DNA of 6,784 nucleotides from an uncultured Collinsella sp. (GTDB lineage Bacteria; Actinomycetota; Coriobacteriia; Coriobacteriales; Coriobacteriaceae): contig UQUG01000083.1 in NCBI GenBank assembly GCA_900544205.1, forward strand, positions 1 to 6,784. The letters run 5' to 3'. Positions within the stretch are counted from its first letter, which is position 1. Every line of letters begins with the position of its first letter. Below are positions 5,546 through 6,784 of this stretch, piece by piece. The position numbers were made by a program, and so were the translations under genes. Under the pieces are notes generated by a model that did not search any database, had not been told where the DNA came from, and saw nothing but the letters and a program-made list of their open reading frames with translations.

Positions 5546-6493
5546 ATGGGTATGCACACGACAAAGGTTGTAGTGGGCGAGGGCAAGTTTGCGCTCGAGG
5601 CTCAGTTGACGGTGACGCCGCGAGGCATGGCGGTGTACGCCTGCTCGCCGGAGTTTGCGCACCTGGGCGCCACGGCGCAGGCCATTCCTCGCCCCGAGCC
5701 CGGCCGTACGGCGACGGTGAGCATCCTGGCCGTTCCGTGCCATCGAGACGAGATCCCGGCGCACGATATTGCGGCGGCGCTGGCCACGCGCTTTGGCGTG
5801 CCGGTAGTTGCAAGCACGGGTTTTCATGTGGAGAACGCGACCGCGGACGACTTGCGGCGCATGCTCGATACCACCAAGGAACTCATCGCCGCGCTCGAGG
5901 AGGCCGCAGCCCGCATTCTGCGCGCCGGCTGGGATGAGGGCGGCGCAGGCGCCGAGGTCGTGGCGGTCGATGCCGCGACCGGCGAGGCGCTTGGCCCCGT
6001 CGACCGCATCGAGGCCCATACCGGCGAGGGAATCCTGCATCAGGCATTTCTGACGCTTCTGGTCGAGGGCCAGGGCGAAGACGCGCGCCTGCTGCTCTGT
6101 CGTCGCAGTCCGCTCAAACGCCTGTGGGGCGGGGTGCTGGCCGATAGCTGTGCCGGCCATCCGCTCCCCGGGGAGGACGTTGTCGCCGCGACGGCGCGCC
6201 GCATCAACGAAGAGCTCGGCATCACGCGCGCACCCGACCAGCTCAAGCACCTCGGTCACGTGGTGTATCGCGAGGACCACGGCGACGGCCGCTGCGAGTG
6301 CGAGTGGTGCGAGGTCTTCCTTGCCCATGTTGAGCCGGGCGAGCTGCATATCAACCAAGAGGAGATCTCGGAGGTACAACGCGTGACCCCATCCGAGCTC
6401 AAAGGCTACCTGCAGGGCCACCCCGAGCAGCTGGCCCCCTGGCTCCGCGAGGCTCTGGAGGTCCCCTCCATCCGCGCAGCCCTCGCTATGTGA
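5546..6493 (+). CDS. LpdD-like domain fused to a type I IPP-isomerase-family Nudix domain
   Basis: This 315-residue, apparently cytoplasmic protein has two domains. Residues 4-125 resemble the LpdD-like family (small subunit of gallate-type decarboxylases, considered a prenylated-flavin chaperone): HLGATAQAIPRP (39-50), TATVSILAVPCHRDEIP (55-71) and HVENAT (94-99). Residues 150-310 follow type I isopentenyl-diphosphate isomerase: HTGEGILHQAF (158-168) supplies two metal histidines (H158, H165), GHP the third (H205), the Nudix box spans 204-226 with RRINEELG, ECE (251-253) gives the two acidic residues, and W299 the late Trp. The position of the catalytic Cys (Cys67 in E. coli) is Ala203, with a Cys one residue earlier (DSCAGHP). 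The enzyme may therefore be an isomerase using C202 or another DMAPP/IPP-acting Nudix. The ATG at 5546 has AGGAG 5 bases upstream; the longer open frame overlaps the promoter. Confidence 0.8.
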   Translation: MGMHTTKVVVGEGKFALEAQLTVTPRGMAVYACSPEFAHLGATAQAIPRPEPGRTATVSILAVPCHRDEIPAHDIAAALATRFGVPVVASTGFHVENATADDLRRMLDTTKELIAALEEAAARILRAGWDEGGAGAEVVAVDAATGEALGPVDRIEAHTGEGILHQAFLTLLVEGQGEDARLLLCRRSPLKRLWGGVLADSCAGHPLPGEDVVAATARRINEELGITRAPDQLKHLGHVVYREDHGDGRCECEWCEVFLAHVEPGELHINQEEISEVQRVTPSELKGYLQGHPEQLAPWLREALEVPSIRAALAM

Positions 6494-6523
6494 AAAAAGA
6501 CAGTCCCTTTGCCACATCCAAAC

Positions 6524-6580
6524 CGTCACAACATTTGATGAAAATCTCGAAAACGAGGAAAAGCGTCGAATGTTGTGACG
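6524..6580. repeat. 12-bp perfect long-range inverted repeat overlapping the terminator
   Basis: CGTCACAACATT (6524-6535) and AATGTTGTGACG (6569-6580) are perfectly complementary over 12 bp. The 33-base spacer holds a small hairpin CTCG-AAAA-CGAG (6546-6557). The right arm shares bases 6577-6580 with the terminator stem and its remainder fills the terminator loop, so the two structures exclude each other. This may be a dispersed intergenic repeat or a regulatory switch. Confidence 0.6.
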
Positions 6581-6586
6581 CTTTTT
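6559..6586 (+). terminator. Probable intrinsic terminator after the LpdD-Nudix gene
   Basis: AAAAGCGTC (6559-6567) pairs with GACGCTTTT (6577-6585) around a 9-base loop, followed by one more T, giving a GC core with a five-T run at 6582-6586. It lies 66 bases after the stop codon. Because of the A-run on the left it could work less well in the other direction too. Confidence 0.6.
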
Positions 6587-6651
6587 GTCCAGAGGATCGC
6601 TTCTCATCCAAAAATCCCGCTTGACTGTATTGCCACAACACAGCGCAACGT

Positions 6652-6683
6652 AAGGGGTGTCCGATAACGGGCGCCCCTTCTCT
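6652..6683 (+). terminator. Strong 11-bp hairpin, terminator-like
   Basis: AAGGGGTGTCC (6652-6662) pairs with GGGCGCCCCTT (6669-6679) around the loop GATAAC. Two of the eleven pairs are G-U in the plus-strand RNA and would be A-C mismatches on the other strand, so the functional RNA is likely plus-strand. A short pyrimidine tract (TTCTCT, overlapping the stem end) follows. It could end a transcript or be the first stem of the structured region behind it. Confidence 0.45.
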
Positions 6684-6686
6684 AAG

Positions 6687-6774
6687 TTCAAGACTTTAGT
6701 CTGCTGGGCGCGCAGCGGCCAGCTTCAACCCACCCGCTACGCGGGTGGAGACAAACGGCTTTACAAAGCCACCC
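6687..6774. mobile_element. Hairpin cluster with TTCAA motifs, possible IS200/IS605-type end (partial)
   Basis: Four hairpins follow each other: AGACT-TT-AGTCT (6691-6702), GCTGG...CCAGC (6703-6723), CCACCCGC-TAC-GCGGGTGG (6730-6748) and GGCTTT-AC-AAAGCC (6757-6770). Two TTCAA pentamers (6687-6691 and 6724-6728) stand directly before the first and third hairpins. Subterminal hairpins with a CTTTAG-like centre beside a TTCAA-type target are features of IS200/IS605 and TnpB elements. No transposase is in the window, so the element would lie beyond 6784. A structured non-coding RNA or riboswitch leader is the main alternative. Confidence 0.35.
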
Positions 6775-6784
6775 CTCCGACCGA

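Noticed and set aside
5516..6691. A 391-codon open frame on the minus strand opposite the LpdD-Nudix gene
   Set aside because: It runs across the terminator and the structured region and is opposite a gene with clear catalytic motifs; its translation has no recognisable domain.

Overview
The window looks like chromosomal DNA of a high-GC anaerobic actinobacterium, most likely a Collinsella-type member of the Coriobacteriia. This rests on GC-rich coding sequence, strong GGAGG-type ribosome binding sites, and a gene set (Clostridia/Coriobacteria-style pyridoxamine kinase, AAA/DUF4143 ATPase, MarR regulator coupled to an apparent ABC transporter gene). The organism is inferred from gene character only. 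No rRNA, tRNA, CRISPR array or complete mobile element is visible.

Layout. (1) Positions 1-526, minus strand: a MarR-family regulator whose stop codon overlaps the start of a gene leaving the window, probably an ABC exporter subunit. (2) 527-916: a 390-base non-coding stretch with a good marR promoter, an operator-like inverted repeat at its start site, a 12-bp perfect hairpin, a vestigial reading frame and a 38-bp dyad. (3) 917-2066, plus strand: a pyridoxamine/pyridoxal kinase overlapping a small cysteine-rich TIGR04076-like protein by 8 bases. (4) 2177-4027, minus strand: an AAA ATPase/DUF4143 protein followed by a low-molecular-weight protein tyrosine phosphatase. (5) 4028-4136: three copies of a 15-bp palindrome (consensus TGTATTTCAAATACA) with centres spaced at exactly 33 and 33 bp, directly in front of the ATPase gene. 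(6) 4137-5384, minus strand: an AraJ-like MFS transporter. (7) 5546-6493, plus strand, divergent from it: a two-domain protein joining an LpdD-like (prenylated-flavin chaperone) domain to a Nudix domain of the type I isopentenyl-diphosphate isomerase family. (8) 6494-6784: a terminator overlapped by a competing long-range inverted repeat, then a string of hairpins with TTCAA motifs that may be the end of an IS200/IS605-type element or another structured RNA.

Functional reading. The genes form several short transcription units. The two strongest leads are the LpdD-Nudix fusion and the phased triple palindrome. The fusion would put a flavin-maturation domain and a DMAPP-related domain in one chain; DMAPP or DMAP supplies the prenyl group of prenylated FMN, and the Nudix domain lacks the usual catalytic cysteine at its normal position. 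The triple palindrome suggests cooperative control of the AAA/DUF4143 gene by an unidentified dimeric DNA-binding protein.
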